Origin: Tritrichomonas musculus
Taxonomy: Eukaryota; Parabasalia; Tritrichomonadida; Tritrichomonadidae
Assembly: GCA_039105265.1 (NCBI GenBank)
Contig: JAPFFF010000005.1
Span: 4,139,501 to 4,203,500 of the forward strand
Reading direction: 5' to 3'
Length of the DNA: 64,000 bases
The position numbers and the translations under genes were made by a program. Positions 49,540 through 59,176 of the stretch are shown here, one piece after another (the stretch's first letter is position 1; each line of letters opens with the position of its first letter). Under the pieces are notes generated by a model. That model saw nothing but the letters and a program-made list of their open reading frames with translations, was not told where the DNA came from and ran no database searches.

Positions 49540-51186
49540 ATGGAACTACGAAACAGTGAATCAGCATGTAGCATTCAAGTTCTACGATGCAGCAGCCAAG
49601 ATAATAGCCAGCAATTTTCATTTCGTGATCCATCAACTCTCAAATGGGCAAATGGCGATAAAGGAGAAGAAAACCTTCTTTCAGAACAAGAGAAACGAAA
49701 TAGAAGAGGATTTGGACTTCGTGGTGACCAAGATGCCCTCGGTTTTGGTGAAGATGGTGACTCTGCTTATGGAGATTTAAAGCGACACCATAAAAAACGA
49801 AGAGTCAGAAGGAGGAATTCAAATGGAGAGTATGAGTATGAATATGTTTATGATGAAAGCTATGAAGAATACGATGAAGAAATTAGAAACTTGACAATGG
49901 AAGAACTTCAAAGCTCACTCTTCCAAGGATCTCCAGAACTTTTGGAAAAATATTTAAAGCGTCTACAGGAAATGACAGCCTTAGAAAAAGAGCAATTATC
50001 TCGTTGGCTAAATGCAGTCAAAAACCTTATTTTATCGCAAGAACAACTTGATAATCTTAGCTTTATGGATGATATGATTAAGCACGCTGATCTTCTTCTT
50101 GAGAAATTAAAGACTCCTTTGTCAGCTCTGAATTTTGCTATTGTTGGTCCAAGATATTCTGGGAAAACAACATTTCTTGCTGTTTTTTTGACAAGGATAG
50201 CAGAGTTACTAGTAACGACCAACCAATGGAAAAGAACGTTTATATGCTATCTTGATTTTAGGGCTATATCCGAAAAAACATCAAACTTGAATGACTTTTA
50301 TCAACAAATAGTCGATATAACATTTACACAACTTGAAAAGCAAGTTCCAGAAATCAAGGCTTATACACAAAAAACAAAGAAATTCTTCAAAGATTTATCA
50401 ACTGGAACAGTTGCTCCTTCTTATCCAAAAAGAATTGCAATTGACAAGGAATTTCCTGCAGCTGATATCAAATTTACAAGACTTGCTCAAAACATATTTA
50501 CCGCATTTAAAGATGAGACCAATTTATCAAAAATAGTTGATCTGATTTTATCTTTCCCTCAACAAGTAGGAACTATATTTACTTTGCCAAATGTACAATA
50601 TATTATTGATCATTTCGAAAATTGCAATATCCCAATTCAACCATCAGAGCAAAGTAGTCCAAAGAAAAAGCAAGCTACTCCTGCAAGCCAAGGAATTATT
50701 GTTTCACGACTTAAACAAATATTAATTGGAAAATCTTTTGTTATATGTTGCAGGAATGAACCTTCATTTTTGAAGATACTTCGAGAAATTAAAGGCTCTT
50801 CTCCCGAAATCAAGACAAAAGTAATTATTTCAAATATTTCTGATATTGAAATTGCGCCGGATAAAAAAGACGAATCAAAAAGGGAACTTCACGTTTCTTA
50901 TAAGGATGGTCACTCCCATATTGTATTGACTAGAGATAAATGTCAAGGCTGCATTGCATTTCTTGCAAAATGGAATCATTTGATGAAGTTGGCAAAGTCT
51001 GTTGAAGAAGAAATTGCTTTAATTTCAAAGTTTACAATTCAAACCCAAAAACAACCAATTAAATCCCAAGCTGATATTATTCTCTTTGATTTTGTTAAGA
51101 GCTTCTTATCTCAAATTATTTCGATTAAAGATCTTCCAAATTCAGAAATTCGCGATGTAGCTGTGATTGACAAACATGGTAAATAA
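49540..51186 (+). CDS. P-loop protein of unknown function
   Basis: 548 residues. A basic cluster (HHKKRRVRRRNS, about 83-94) is followed by a Tyr/Glu/Asp-rich stretch (about 96-113). A helical region leads to a Walker A motif, NFAIVGPRYSGKTTFLAVF (198-216), and a strand ending in FICYLDFRA that could be Walker B-like. The region to 390 is helical, then strands with FVICCRNEPS and KVIISNIS fit a Rossmann-type ATPase core as in STAND/AAA proteins. I know no orthologue. Its basic/Tyr-acid block resembles one in the next gene, 92 bp downstream, which hints at a shared location or origin. Confidence 0.7.
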   Translation: MELRNSESACSIQVLRCSSQDNSQQFSFRDPSTLKWANGDKGEENLLSEQEKRNRRGFGLRGDQDALGFGEDGDSAYGDLKRHHKKRRVRRRNSNGEYEYEYVYDESYEEYDEEIRNLTMEELQSSLFQGSPELLEKYLKRLQEMTALEKEQLSRWLNAVKNLILSQEQLDNLSFMDDMIKHADLLLEKLKTPLSALNFAIVGPRYSGKTTFLAVFLTRIAELLVTTNQWKRTFICYLDFRAISEKTSNLNDFYQQIVDITFTQLEKQVPEIKAYTQKTKKFFKDLSTGTVAPSYPKRIAIDKEFPAADIKFTRLAQNIFTAFKDETNLSKIVDLILSFPQQVGTIFTLPNVQYIIDHFENCNIPIQPSEQSSPKKKQATPASQGIIVSRLKQILIGKSFVICCRNEPSFLKILREIKGSSPEIKTKVIISNISDIEIAPDKKDESKRELHVSYKDGHSHIVLTRDKCQGCIAFLAKWNHLMKLAKSVEEEIALISKFTIQTQKQPIKSQADIILFDFVKSFLSQIISIKDLPNSEIRDVAVIDKHGK

Positions 51187-51278
51187 AAAATCTCCTACAA
51201 ATTAATTCTCGTTTTTCCTCTTTGAATATTTTCTTAAAGTTTATTGAAAATAAAATTGAAATTTTAAACGACACCGAA

Positions 51279-53489
51279 ATGTCGAGCAGTTCTTTGTTAT
51301 CTTCTGATTCGAATATAAAAAACACAAATAAAGCTCCACCAAAACCTATATCACAAAAATTGCACGTTCCAATTATGCCAATCGCAAGTAATCAATTTCC
51401 ACCTTTTTCTTATTTTTATATTTGCGTTTCGCGGGCAATCAATTTACACAACTGTTCTCTTCATTCTGTTTTTCTTATTTTTAGGACGCATCCATCTTTA
51501 CAACCAATATTATCTCCCAACTCCTGGTGTAATGATTCAGAAGCTGTATTTAATTGTGGATATTCTTTGGATTTCACAAATGTCCCTCATTTTCAGCTTG
51601 GAGATTTTACACCTGTTGTTGAATTATATATTCGATATCCCAAACAATCGCAAATGGTTGGTGTATCTTTTCTTCCTCTCAAAGTAATTCAGACTGTTAA
51701 TGTAAATAACAAACCTTTAACTTATTTATATCAAAACAATCCTATTGATCTCAAAGATGTGGCATCGGGTAATGTTGTTGGTTCAATTTTTGTTACAGTT
51801 GCTCTTGGTGAAAGAGAGCATATTGGAATTCTTGATCCAAATTCTCCTTTATTTAATAATCCTCAGAATTTAATTACCCAAAAAAAGAAAAAGGTTGAGC
51901 AGCCAAAAAAGCGGCGAAGATATTCATCAGATTATTACTCAGATTATAGTTACAGTGATTATGAATATGATGAAGAAGACTGGATAACAGAAGCAATGAA
52001 ACACGGTTGGGTCAAGCCTGGATCTACTGGAAATTGGAAAGAAAAAGCATTAAAAAAAGGTTGGAAACCGCCTGCCCAAGTTTGTTGTTATTCTGTCTCT
52101 GTTGAATGTGATTTAGATGATCGAACTTTTATGCAAGAAAAATCTGTTCAAACTATTAAATCAATTATAAATGATGAGATTGATGAGATTGTTGAAGATT
52201 GCCAAAATGTTAAAGATCAATTTAAATCAGCAGAAAATGATATAAAAGAGTTATGCAATGCAAATAAGCAGCAAAGCACTGAGCATTCAATGCGTTTTGA
52301 AAAACCAATTCAAATTTATTCATCTAATTCAAGTTTTGTTGGAAATAATCAAAAGAAAAATATGTCAGTTTCAAATAATGTTATTTATTCAAATGACGAT
52401 TTTAACAAAATTACAGATGAAAATATTAATATTGAAAATATTCATGAATCAATAATCGATAAGATTAATGAAGAAGAGGAAGAGGAATACATTGACAACT
52501 TAATACCAATGATTTCTACAATACAAGAAATGAAATCTCAAAATTCTACAAAAAAACTCAATAATTCTTTTTCCTCTGATTCAATAGATTTCGAAATCGA
52601 GAATGAAGAAGATGCAAATGCAAGCGAATTAATAATTTCTGGGTCTCGCCACAGCTCATCAAATTCAAAATCAAGCTCTGAGCAAAAGAATGAAAAAAAT
52701 AAAGATGACCAAGATAGCCCTAAGGATAAACATCCCGAAAATTCTGCTTCGTCATCTAATTCTATTTTATCACAGAATTCAAAGCAATCAAACAAATCAA
52801 ATCAATCTAAAAAATCAAATCAATCAATTGGATCACTATTATCAAATAGATCACTTTTATCGAATGGATCCAATAAATCAGATAAATCGAATAAATCTGA
52901 TCGATCAGATAAATCAAAAGGCTCACAAAAATCGCTGATTCCCAAAAAGCAAAATCAAACTAATGATTTAGATAATTCAAGTATAAATGATAAAAGTAGT
53001 GGGAGTATATTAATTGGTCAATCTCATAAACTTCTTCCTAAACTTCAAGACAGTAAAGAAATAGTTCAAGAAGAAGAAGAAGAACCAAATGAATTGTCGA
53101 GTATTGAAAAAGATGATAGTAAAATTAAACCAGTGAAAGATTATTCACTATCCGATTTAATGATTCAAATTGAAGAAGAAGAAGAAGAAAATGATAATCA
53201 TACTCAGTCAAATAATAAAGACAATGAAAATCATATTTCGTCTCCAATAAAAATTAGTAACTTATCTGAACAACTTGGATTAAATAAAGTTGAACTTTCT
53301 GATTTATCAAGCCCAACGTTAAGATATAGCTCTACAGTTGGAACACAAAAAATTATATCAGATCTTTCTCAATCAAATAATAAGAGTCAGATAAGTCAGC
53401 CTGAAAATGTTGACATAAATACGCCAATTAAGCTTGATCATGAGCCAATTCCAATTTCTCCTGAATCAGATTCGGATAATTTTTTTTAA
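51279..53489 (+). CDS. C2-like domain protein with Tyr/Asp block and Ser-rich tail
   Basis: I start at ATG 51279; the upstream TTG at 51222 is unlikely. 736 residues. Residues 40-190 form a beta-rich domain ending NVVGSIFVTVALG, like C2 domains of the C2CD3/basal-body type. Next come a KKRRRYSSDYYSDYSYSDY basic/Tyr block (about 209-227), then two short repeats with the shared pattern A(M/L)K(H/K)GW.KP (AMKHGWVKPG and ALKKGWKPPA, about 240-265). The rest is acidic and Ser/Asn/Lys-rich with SNKSNQSKKSNQS iterations (about 505-560). It parallels the 8683 gene in layout. I infer a phosphorylated scaffold, perhaps cytoskeletal. Confidence 0.72.
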   Translation: MSSSSLLSSDSNIKNTNKAPPKPISQKLHVPIMPIASNQFPPFSYFYICVSRAINLHNCSLHSVFLIFRTHPSLQPILSPNSWCNDSEAVFNCGYSLDFTNVPHFQLGDFTPVVELYIRYPKQSQMVGVSFLPLKVIQTVNVNNKPLTYLYQNNPIDLKDVASGNVVGSIFVTVALGEREHIGILDPNSPLFNNPQNLITQKKKKVEQPKKRRRYSSDYYSDYSYSDYEYDEEDWITEAMKHGWVKPGSTGNWKEKALKKGWKPPAQVCCYSVSVECDLDDRTFMQEKSVQTIKSIINDEIDEIVEDCQNVKDQFKSAENDIKELCNANKQQSTEHSMRFEKPIQIYSSNSSFVGNNQKKNMSVSNNVIYSNDDFNKITDENINIENIHESIIDKINEEEEEEYIDNLIPMISTIQEMKSQNSTKKLNNSFSSDSIDFEIENEEDANASELIISGSRHSSSNSKSSSEQKNEKNKDDQDSPKDKHPENSASSSNSILSQNSKQSNKSNQSKKSNQSIGSLLSNRSLLSNGSNKSDKSNKSDRSDKSKGSQKSLIPKKQNQTNDLDNSSINDKSSGSILIGQSHKLLPKLQDSKEIVQEEEEEPNELSSIEKDDSKIKPVKDYSLSDLMIQIEEEEEENDNHTQSNNKDNENHISSPIKISNLSEQLGLNKVELSDLSSPTLRYSSTVGTQKIISDLSQSNNKSQISQPENVDINTPIKLDHEPIPISPESDSDNFF

Positions 53490-53775
53490 GTCAAATTGAT
53501 GTGAAAAAATATTAAGAAATTTGGTCAGAATAATGTAATTGTTAAAACTCAGTTAAAACATATTTGAAATTTATATTGCGGTCATTTCATCATCAAATTT
53601 GTTCCCTAAATATAAAATGTCATTTGATTTAGAGAACTGAAGTTAATTGTTTTTAATAAATAAATAAATTATCTCATTCTTTCCTAACTCAATCGAAAAG
53701 CTTTTAAAAAGAAAAAAATATATATTTATTAAACATCAATATAAAAAAGCAATAATTTTTTTGAAACAAAAGAAA

Positions 53776-54102
53776 TTAATCTTCTGCGAGAATTCTCCCT
53801 AAGAGGAGAACATCAGTAAATTGAAGAGACATATCAAGGGATGGAGCATCAAGATCCCAAACTCTGATATTTGATATTTGTGATATCTTTTCTAGTTTTT
53901 TGTCTTTTTTTGAAACTAAGCATGCTTCATATCCCTCTGGAATTTCTAAATCTTTCCCAACTAATTCGTGTCCCCTAAAGAAACCGATATACTGGCCATC
54001 TTCGCCTTTTTGAACTCGGCTATCAAAATATTCCTCAACTTTTGCGGGTCCTTCATAATCTAAATGAGCCGGAATCCATTCTGCCTTTTCCTGATTAGAC
54101 AT
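53776..54102 (-). CDS. RNASEH2C: Ribonuclease H2 subunit C-like
   Basis: The protein has 108 residues. It shows the compact RNASEH2C pattern: an N-terminal strand (WIPAHLDYEGPAKVEEYF), the central FFRGHELVGKDLEIPEGYEACLV block (family: FRGR.L.G....LPEGY.G.V), then a C-terminal strand. Subunit C pairs with B to support the catalytic A subunit, which removes ribonucleotides and RNA from DNA hybrids. It is short compared with animal forms (164) but fits fungal and protist minimal versions. The family call rests on that one block and the length. Confidence 0.72.
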   Translation of the reverse strand: MSNQEKAEWIPAHLDYEGPAKVEEYFDSRVQKGEDGQYIGFFRGHELVGKDLEIPEGYEACLVSKKDKKLEKISQISNIRVWDLDAPSLDMSLQFTDVLLLGRILAED

Positions 54103-54518
54103 TTAATTAAAATAAAAAATGAAACAGACTTTTTAACTTTTTGAAAAGAGGTGAACTTCCTTCATTCTTTTATTTAATCGCATTTGATATTTATACTAAT
54201 AAAATGGAAAGAAATAGAAAAAGAGTATAGAAGAAGATTTGAATGTGCTACTTTCAATATATTATAATCTTGATTCATTATCAATCTATCATGACATATT
54301 AGAAAATTGGCAATAATAAGATTGTGGCATATTAGTGATTAATTATCTATTTGGAAATACTCTTTATTTGGATAAGATATAAATATTTTTAGATGGAATG
54401 AAAATTCTGAAAAAAAAAAAAAAAAAATCAATTTATTCAGAATTTTGTGAGCAAAATCGTTAAATTTTGAATAATTTGACCAAAATCTCTCGATTTTCGA
54501 TTTTTCTCCATCAAATTT
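54103..54518. other. Divergent intergenic region
   Basis: 416 bp AT-rich between the RNase H2C-like and SLC66-like starts, with a short A tract near 54411-54427. TCAAAT lies 4 nt before the ATG at 54519. Confidence 0.6.
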
Positions 54519-55400
54519 ATGTCTGAATCCAATCCTCTACGATTTTTAGGAATACCTAATATTGTAGCTTCGATTATTATGACAATTATCGATATTTTTA
54601 TTATGTTTATGCCAACAATAGGCTATCTTGATACAGTTCGTATCATGATAAAAAGCCAATCGTCAACTGCTTTCCCATACAACACGTGTCTTATTTTACT
54701 TTCATCGCATGGACTTAAAACCCTCTATTTTATATACCATCCATACGCTCTCATATTATTTGGGCAATCAGTTACTCAAATAGGTGCGGCTTTATTAATG
54801 GCATATGTTAAATTTTATTACTCAGGCAAATCGTATAAGTCACGAAGAAGATCATTGACAAATTCAATCAAAGATGAAATCCAAAAACAAAAGTATTTTC
54901 TATATTACTATATGAATGTTAAGAACTCTAAGAATTTTTTTGAATTTTTAATATCAATTACATTTTACTTGATTATTTCTATGTTCTTTTTTTTCATTTT
55001 CTTTTTTGTTATTGGTGAAAAAGTAACGATTGATATGATTGGAATATTGGCTAATTTGATTGAATCAACTGTTTCTATTCCAATTTTTATCAAAATTGTC
55101 TTCAACAAAGATATTACCAACATATCAATTCTTCTAATTCTTCAATTTGTCATTGGAGATTTCATGAAGTTGGCCCTTTTCATTCTAAATAAAGCGCCTT
55201 TATCGTTTATTGGCGGTTCGCTTCTTCAAATGTCACTTGATTTAACCTTATTCGCATTTTTCTTGAAACTCTACTTTTGTAAAAAGCAAACTCTTTCAGA
55301 AAATGAACTTCTTATTAGCGATCAAATTATAAATGAAGATTTTTCAATTGAAAGCGAAAATCAATCTATCCCAACAGATATTGACATTAAATTTGTTTAA
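54519..55400 (+). CDS. PQ-loop membrane protein, SLC66A2/ANY1-like
   Basis: 293 residues with about six to seven hydrophobic spans. Two PQ-loop-type repeats are seen: MPTIGYLDTVRIMIKSQSST (about 31-50) followed by helix LYFIYHPYALILFGQS, and later GILANLIESTVSIPIFIKIVFN (about 174-195) with IGDFMKLALFILNKAPLSFI (about 212-231). The second half fits SLC66A2 (SGDAFKTAYFLLKGAPLQF). The Pro-Gln pair itself is changed in both repeats (GYLD, SIPI). SLC66A2 and yeast ANY1 act in endosome/Golgi phospholipid balance and scrambling. A basic loop (YKSRRRSL) sits in the middle. Confidence 0.75.
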   Translation: MSESNPLRFLGIPNIVASIIMTIIDIFIMFMPTIGYLDTVRIMIKSQSSTAFPYNTCLILLSSHGLKTLYFIYHPYALILFGQSVTQIGAALLMAYVKFYYSGKSYKSRRRSLTNSIKDEIQKQKYFLYYYMNVKNSKNFFEFLISITFYLIISMFFFFIFFFVIGEKVTIDMIGILANLIESTVSIPIFIKIVFNKDITNISILLILQFVIGDFMKLALFILNKAPLSFIGGSLLQMSLDLTLFAFFLKLYFCKKQTLSENELLISDQIINEDFSIESENQSIPTDIDIKFV

Positions 55401-55555
55401 TTAATTAAATGTTTAAAACATTAAACTGTATGATGCTTAAAGCGTAAAGTATTGATTAACATTATCAATTATTTCTTTTATTCAACTGAATCAGTTGAAC
55501 TGATTATTGAATATGGAATCAAATTGATATTGAAATGTGATTTGAAATTTTTTCA

Positions 55556-56272
55556 ATGAACAAATTTTTTTCAAACTTAGCCCGAATTGCAATTTTCAAT
55601 TTTTTGCTTATTTCTTTCCTTTTGCCGGGAATTAAGTTAACATTGGTCCTTTTTTTCAGAAGCAACAATGAGCAATTACATTTTTACGCAACTATATGTA
55701 CCGTTATTTTATCTTTTCTCCTTTTCATGCTAGAATTTTCGTGGATACGTGTACTATTTATGAATCCTGGTAAGCTTATTGATGAAATTAATAAAAGAGG
55801 GAGTCTGCCAATATCTCATTATCCTCCATGCAAAAAATGTGGGCTCCCAAAGCCTCCACGATGTCATCATTGCTCACAATGTGGATGCTGCATATTATTT
55901 ATGGATCATCATTGTGAAACTATCGGTTCATGCCTAGGTTATTACAATTATAAAGTTTTCATTCTTGTTCTTTTTTACGGTTCAATCACGTGTGCATATG
56001 GTGCTTTTGTTTTATTAACATCACTGTTTCTTACAAAAGGTTATAAAATCAAGCAATTATTCCTATCAATTTTACTATTATCATTATCATTTGCACTTCA
56101 TCTATTTTCGAATATTTATATTAAAATGAGCCGAAATAATACTTCGACGATTGATACCATATATCCTCTTGAGCAGCAAACGCCACTGCCTAAAATCAAT
56201 TACTTTGATTCAGGTATATGGAGGTTCATTCCGTCTCCACCCCGTATTAACCCTTATGAATACATCGAATAA
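55556..56272 (+). CDS. DHHC-type S-acyltransferase
   Basis: 238 residues, four predicted membrane spans (about 10-33, 45-68, 133-158, 167-190). The zinc-finger CRD spans about 92-133: CKKCGLPKPPRCHHCSQCG, then MDHHCETIGSCLGYYNY, with the catalytic DHHC at 117-120. Such enzymes attach palmitate to cytosolic cysteines at Golgi or plasma membrane. The usual CPW after DHH is changed: after DHHC comes ETIGSC in place of PWVxNC, which is uncommon. The ATG overlaps an Inr-like TCAATG. Confidence 0.95.
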   Translation: MNKFFSNLARIAIFNFLLISFLLPGIKLTLVLFFRSNNEQLHFYATICTVILSFLLFMLEFSWIRVLFMNPGKLIDEINKRGSLPISHYPPCKKCGLPKPPRCHHCSQCGCCILFMDHHCETIGSCLGYYNYKVFILVLFYGSITCAYGAFVLLTSLFLTKGYKIKQLFLSILLLSLSFALHLFSNIYIKMSRNNTSTIDTIYPLEQQTPLPKINYFDSGIWRFIPSPPRINPYEYIE

Positions 56273-56393
56273 ATTCAAATATGTGTGTAATAATAAATAA
56301 TTATTTTAAAGATTAATAATAATTTTTTTTTTTTTTAAAAAAAATGAATTCTACTTCAAATATATATGCTAATAAGGTTTTTATTATTATACT

Positions 56394-57278
56394 TTATTTA
56401 TGAGATAATTTAAGAGCAGTACCGAGAGCTCCCATATAATGATAATTTTTGGGAATAACCAATGTGATTTCTGGATGGAAAAGATTAAGCGATCTCATTA
56501 AGTTGTTTGAGATGATGCCATCAATATCCAAAAATCCACCAACGAATACAACTGTTGAAACTTTTTCTGCTACGCACACAGAAGCAACGTGAGCGCCTAT
56601 TGCGAAGCTAATTGTAGATAGAATTCCAGCTGCAATATCTTTATCAGCAGGTCTTTCTTCGCAATATGCAGCTTTGGCAAATGATGATGCTATAACATCA
56701 GCTTTTAATGTTGGACTGTAATCAGATCCTGCAATATCACGTATCAACAAATCGAGTTTATTTGAATCACCTTGTGAAGCCAACTTGCATAATTGATCGA
56801 AATCGTTTATTCCGAGAATCATGTTCGCCAAACCAATTAAAGTACCACCACCAAGGCCTGTTCCTCCAACATGACGCATTGGTTCTCCTGGGCGGATGAT
56901 TGTAAAAGCAGTGCCAGTTCCCATTGATGCAATAACATATGAATCATCAATAACTCCGTTTCCTCCAAAAACGCGAATTTGTGATGGTGTTTTCAATAAA
57001 TATGAAACAGCGTATGCGTTTGAGCCCATTTCATCTCCATTTTCAGATATGTTAGGAAGCGTTTTGAGAAACTCATTAAATTTGCATCCACCTGCTCCAA
57101 CTGTTCCAATTGCTTTAACTCCATTTGGTGCAAAATTCTTTAAAGTGTGGTCTCCTTCGTTTGAGAAAAAGGCTTTTATAAGATCAAGTTTTGTTCTGAA
57201 ATGATCAAATTTTATTGTTCCATCTTCTTCGATTAAGGCTAACTTAACGAGAGAACTGCCAAGATCAACACCAAGCAT
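56394..57278 (-). CDS. PANK: Type II pantothenate kinase
   Basis: 294 residues. The ASKHA fold is plain: phosphate-1 MLGVDLGSSLVKLALI (1-16), a conserved acidic element GDEMGSNA (81-88), adenosine/phosphate loop VIASMGTGTAFTI, GGTGLGGGTLIGLANMI, and the last block VFVGGFLDIDG with YHYMGALGTAL. It phosphorylates pantothenate, the first step of CoA synthesis. It is compact, near the length of bacterial CoaW type II kinases (about 270) and shorter than animal PanK cores (about 360), so either a minimal eukaryotic form or acquired from bacteria. Confidence 0.93.
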   Translation of the reverse strand: MLGVDLGSSLVKLALIEEDGTIKFDHFRTKLDLIKAFFSNEGDHTLKNFAPNGVKAIGTVGAGGCKFNEFLKTLPNISENGDEMGSNAYAVSYLLKTPSQIRVFGGNGVIDDSYVIASMGTGTAFTIIRPGEPMRHVGGTGLGGGTLIGLANMILGINDFDQLCKLASQGDSNKLDLLIRDIAGSDYSPTLKADVIASSFAKAAYCEERPADKDIAAGILSTISFAIGAHVASVCVAEKVSTVVFVGGFLDIDGIISNNLMRSLNLFHPEITLVIPKNYHYMGALGTALKLSHK

Positions 57279-57866
57279 TTGTGATATATAAAATTATTGA
57301 ATATAATTCAAAATATTTGAATATTTTTCAGTACCATTGACCAAAGAGTAATTATATCAATTTTCAAAAGAATTCTATCCGTATTTGGGAATTAACATAT
57401 ATTGAATTGATATTAATTATTGCAGATTTGGTGGATTTATCATCTATAAATTATTCATGGGGAATAACCTGCATCGTTTGTTGGAAAATAGTAATTGTTT
57501 CATTTGTGATATGAATTAAAAATTTTGATAGAAATCAACCACATTTTGTGATCCTCATATAAATTTATATAAATAATTTATTCAAATATTGAATAAGTTT
57601 ATTGAAGGCTTAACGTCTTTTTAAAAAATTCTTTTTATCATTTCTCATTGAGTTAAGTATTTTAAACAGTTTTACATTGGCATTTCAATGAATATATGCA
57701 TTTAATGATATTGAGCATAAAATTTATATGAAATTTGAGTATATTTAATAAAGATTATATCTTCGTTATCAAGGATATAAATTTGAGAGTACGCACCAAT
57801 AGGAAGAAGTATACATTTAATTTAATTTTTTTTTTTTTTCTTTTTTTTTTTTTGCAAAACTACAGA
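57279..57866. other. Intergenic, AT-rich
   Basis: The promoter side of the pantothenate kinase gene. A T-rich tract at about 57826-57853 directly precedes the mobile element. No gene seen. Confidence 0.6.
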
Positions 57867-58343
57867 TAGACTTGTTATTTTGAGAATCGATATCAAAAAC
57901 GTCACTTTTTTGCATCTGATACTCGATTATCAGTTTAAAAATCTGATATCGAGATTATCGATTATCAAGATATCAGATATGAAATGTGATATGAAAATAA
58001 TTGTAAACTTGATATCAATTACCGAGATCTCGAGATCTCAAACAGATTTATCTTTTTTTATAATTGGTATTTGTGATTTTATAATATTTAAAAATATATA
58101 ATATAATGTATTGATGTTTATTTTAAGATTAAAATCAAAAAATACATTCTTTTTATGAAATATTTGAGAATGAATTACGATCATATATTTATCAAAAAGT
58201 TTAATTGAAAATTATGATATCAAAAGCTGAGAAAAAAAATTCTCGATCTCTGAAATCGATCTCGAGAATCTGTGTATATTTATGTATCGATATCAAAAAG
58301 TCAATCAATTATCGATCTCGAGAATCGGAGAATAACAAGTCTA
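57867..58343. mobile_element. MITE-like DNA transposon, 477 bp, with 8-bp target duplication
   Basis: The left end reads TAGACTTGTTATT and the right end is its exact inverse (AATAACAAGTCTA, ending 58343). ACTACAGA flanks both sides (57859-57866 and 58344-58351), a clear 8-bp target-site duplication (9 bp if one terminal A is counted). The interior has no transposase; short frames inside are incidental. It is full of palindromes around GATATC and CTCGAG, including a 16-bp direct repeat ATCGATCTCGAGAATC (58255-58270 and 58311-58326). An 8-bp duplication favours the hAT, Merlin or P type over Tc1/mariner (TA). The intact TSD suggests recent insertion. A diverged relative lies at 27179. Confidence 0.88.
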
Positions 58344-58708
58344 ACTACAGAGTGCTAAGACACATGAAAAAAAGTATGCACTTAAGAGTACTTTATCTGA
58401 AAAAATTATGTGAGATAACACAATTAAAAAAACCTGAAAAAGACTAACTCTTTTTAACTCTATTACTATTAATTTTTATGAGTGAATATTAAGAAAATAT
58501 TATTTGATGAATATAAAAAACATTTTTCAGATTTCATTTTCCATGTAAATGGTCTCGTGTATTGCAATCACAATAAAGTTGAGATCAAGAAATCAACTTT
58601 ACAAGTCAAAATATCAAAACGGATTTTTATAATTGATATACCCAAATATTATATTTAAAAAAAAAAAAATCTGTTAAATGCGTTTCGGTTTAAATTTAAA
58701 ATCAGGAT

Positions 58709-59176
58709 TTATGCTTCTAAACGAGTGTGAATTGTTCGGATAATAGGTCCGTTACCTCCAGCAATCTTGATAATTATTTCGTGTGCTTTTAATAGAATGT
58801 TGCAGTCATAAGTAGCTTTTTGCTTTGTGACACCTTTTTCTTCAACTTCTGAGCGCTCTGAAAAGCCACGATAAACATATTTCATAAGTGTATCTCTTTC
58901 TTCGTCATCAAGTCCTTTGATAGCGTTTTCTAACTTAGCATTTTCAACAGCGCACAAAACAGATAATACGCATTCTGCTGCTGCACTACGAGCTTGTACG
59001 AGTAGTGCTTCATATTGCTTCTTAGCTTTTTTATCTCCTTTTTCTGGCTTTTTACCGACGTTTTTATCACGAACTGGTAAATCCTTTAAAGCAGCTTTAA
59101 GTGCTGCTGTTGGATTTGATTTGACATCTTTTAATGCGTCATCTTTACGTTGTTTAAGGGAATCAGCGTAAGACAT
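58709..59176 (-). CDS. ARPC5: Arp2/3 complex subunit 5 (p16-Arc)
   Basis: Start taken at the ATG at 59176 (MSYADSLKQRKDD), since the longer frame needs a TTG. The protein has 155 residues. The C-terminal half matches ARPC5: AAAECVLSVLCAVENAKLENAIKGLD (family: AAQIVLKVLTSFKSSEIEKAVQSLD), LMKYVYRGFS (LMKYIYKGFE) and LLKAHEIIIKIAGGNGPIIRTIHTR ([24 protein letters not shown]). It holds ARPC1 in the actin-nucleating Arp2/3 complex. Length is normal (151 in man). A Lys-rich linker (KKPEKGDKKAKKQ) near 45-60 is extra. Confidence 0.95.
   Translation of the reverse strand: MSYADSLKQRKDDALKDVKSNPTAALKAALKDLPVRDKNVGKKPEKGDKKAKKQYEALLVQARSAAAECVLSVLCAVENAKLENAIKGLDDEERDTLMKYVYRGFSERSEVEEKGVTKQKATYDCNILLKAHEIIIKIAGGNGPIIRTIHTRLEA

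Noticed and set aside
58205-58447. 80-codon frame inside and beyond the MITE
   Set aside because: It crosses the element terminus and target duplication and has no protein-like composition.
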